A stretch of 7,160 bases of DNA from CAIOSQ01 sp044359885. GTDB lineage: Bacteria; Pseudomonadota; Alphaproteobacteria; CACIAM-22H2. The notes beneath the pieces were generated by a model. The model worked only from the letters and a program-made list of their open reading frames with translations, was not told the DNA's origin and made no database searches. The stretch is taken from positions 1 through 7,160 of the forward strand of contig JBIKLI010000233.1 in NCBI GenBank assembly GCA_044359885.1. Reading direction: 5' to 3'. Below, one piece after another: positions 6,741-7,160 of this stretch. Position numbers and translations under genes: made by a program. Position 1 is the first letter of the stretch, and each line of letters opens with the position of its first letter.

Positions 6741-7160
6741 TCAGGCTCCCAAAATCCGCCGCGCCACGATCAGACGCATGATCTCGTTCGTGCCCTCGAG
6801 GATCTGATGGACGCGCGTGTCGCGGACGAAGCGCTCGACCGGATAATCCTTGAGATAGCCGTAGCCGCCATGCAGTTGCAGCGCCTGATTGCAGATGCCG
6901 AAACCGGCGTCGGTGGCGAAGCGCTTGGCCATGGCACACAGCATCGTCGCTTCGGGATCGGCCTTGTCCAGCGCGGCCGCCGCCCGCCATACCATCAGCC
7001 GCGACGCCTCGAGGTCGGTCGCCATGTCGGCCAGCCGGAACTGCAGGGCCTGGAAGTCCGCGAGGCGCCGCCCGAACTGCTTGCGCATGGCGAGATGGTC
7101 CCGGGCGAAGCCCAGACAGGCCCGTGCGGCGCCGAGCGAGCAGGCGGCGATGTTGACGCG
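6741..7160 (-). CDS. Isobutyryl-CoA dehydrogenase (ACAD8-like), C-terminal part
   Basis: This FAD-dependent acyl-CoA dehydrogenase converts isobutyryl-CoA to methacrylyl-CoA in valine degradation, passing electrons to ETF. Only the last 139 residues are in the window; the N-terminal portion (probably about 240 residues) lies past the right edge. Visible features are RVNIAACSLGAA at the window edge, RKQFGRRLADFQALQFRLAD (26-45 of the visible part), the FAD contact LHGGYGYLKDYPVERFVRD (96-114), and VHQILEGTNEIMR (117-129), whose Glu122 is the expected catalytic base. RVNIAACSLGAA and LADMAT...FATDAGFGICNQALQLHGGYGYLKDY closely follow ACAD8 rather than short-chain or isovaleryl-CoA dehydrogenases, as recalled from family sequences. 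Its stop is 4 bp before the hydrolase start, which supports the valine-specific role. It is probably preceded by other valine genes such as mmsA, which I cannot see. Confidence 0.92.
   Translation of the reverse strand, partial: RVNIAACSLGAARACLGFARDHLAMRKQFGRRLADFQALQFRLADMATDLEASRLMVWRAAAALDKADPEATMLCAMAKRFATDAGFGICNQALQLHGGYGYLKDYPVERFVRDTRVHQILEGTNEIMRLIVARRILGA

Noticed and set aside
4787..6781. A 664-codon open frame on the plus strand across mmsB and the hydrolase gene
   Set aside because: It is antisense to two enzymes with intact catalytic motifs. The translation is Arg/Gly/Asp-rich and low in structure-forming hydrophobics, so it is a GC-rich shadow frame.

Overview
This window is a high-GC stretch with strong third-position GC bias, almost certainly from an alphaproteobacterium. 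The protein types support this: a MarR regulator of the alphaproteobacterial LdtR-like kind, a small DUF6898-like protein, and alphaproteobacterial-style LivM and valine-catabolic enzymes. I cannot place it below class level with confidence; Rhodospirillales-like lineages are a reasonable guess. It looks like ordinary chromosomal amino-acid catabolism and transport DNA. I see no mobile elements, CRISPR arrays, tRNA or rRNA genes.

Layout, left to right: (1) Positions 1-2613, all minus strand, hold a branched-chain amino acid-type ABC transporter operon in transcriptional order livH-livM-livG. livG is cut by the left edge. (2) Positions 2734-2928, minus strand, hold a 64-residue conserved-type small protein that may head the same transcript. 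(3) A 71-bp divergent intergenic region (2929-2999) carries a symmetric TATATA box that could serve both directions. (4) Positions 3000-4211, plus strand, hold glutaryl-CoA dehydrogenase (gcdH). (5) Only 7 bp past the gcdH stop, and convergent with it, lies a MarR-family regulator (4219-4659, minus). (6) Positions 4736-7160, minus strand, hold a valine-degradation operon. Its transcriptional order is isobutyryl-CoA dehydrogenase (cut by the right edge), 3-hydroxyisobutyryl-CoA hydrolase, then 3-hydroxyisobutyrate dehydrogenase (mmsB). The MarR gene follows 76 bp downstream in the same direction.

How the genes fit together: the Liv transporter would bring branched-chain amino acids, or another amino or carboxylic acid, into the cytoplasm. 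The valine arm takes isobutyryl-CoA to methacrylyl-CoA (dehydrogenase), 3-hydroxyisobutyryl-CoA to free 3-hydroxyisobutyrate (hydrolase), and that to methylmalonate semialdehyde (MmsB). The methacrylyl-CoA hydratase and the semialdehyde dehydrogenase (MmsA) are not in view. GcdH feeds lysine/tryptophan-derived glutaryl-CoA to crotonyl-CoA. The transporter's periplasmic binding protein and second ATPase (livF) are also not in view, so its substrate cannot be fixed.

I did not find a convincing novel system. The points most worth a second look are small-scale regulatory structures: a near-perfect dyad upstream of the marR gene, two adjacent dyads in the 48-bp gap before mmsB, and the symmetric promoter between gcdH and the small DUF6898-like gene.
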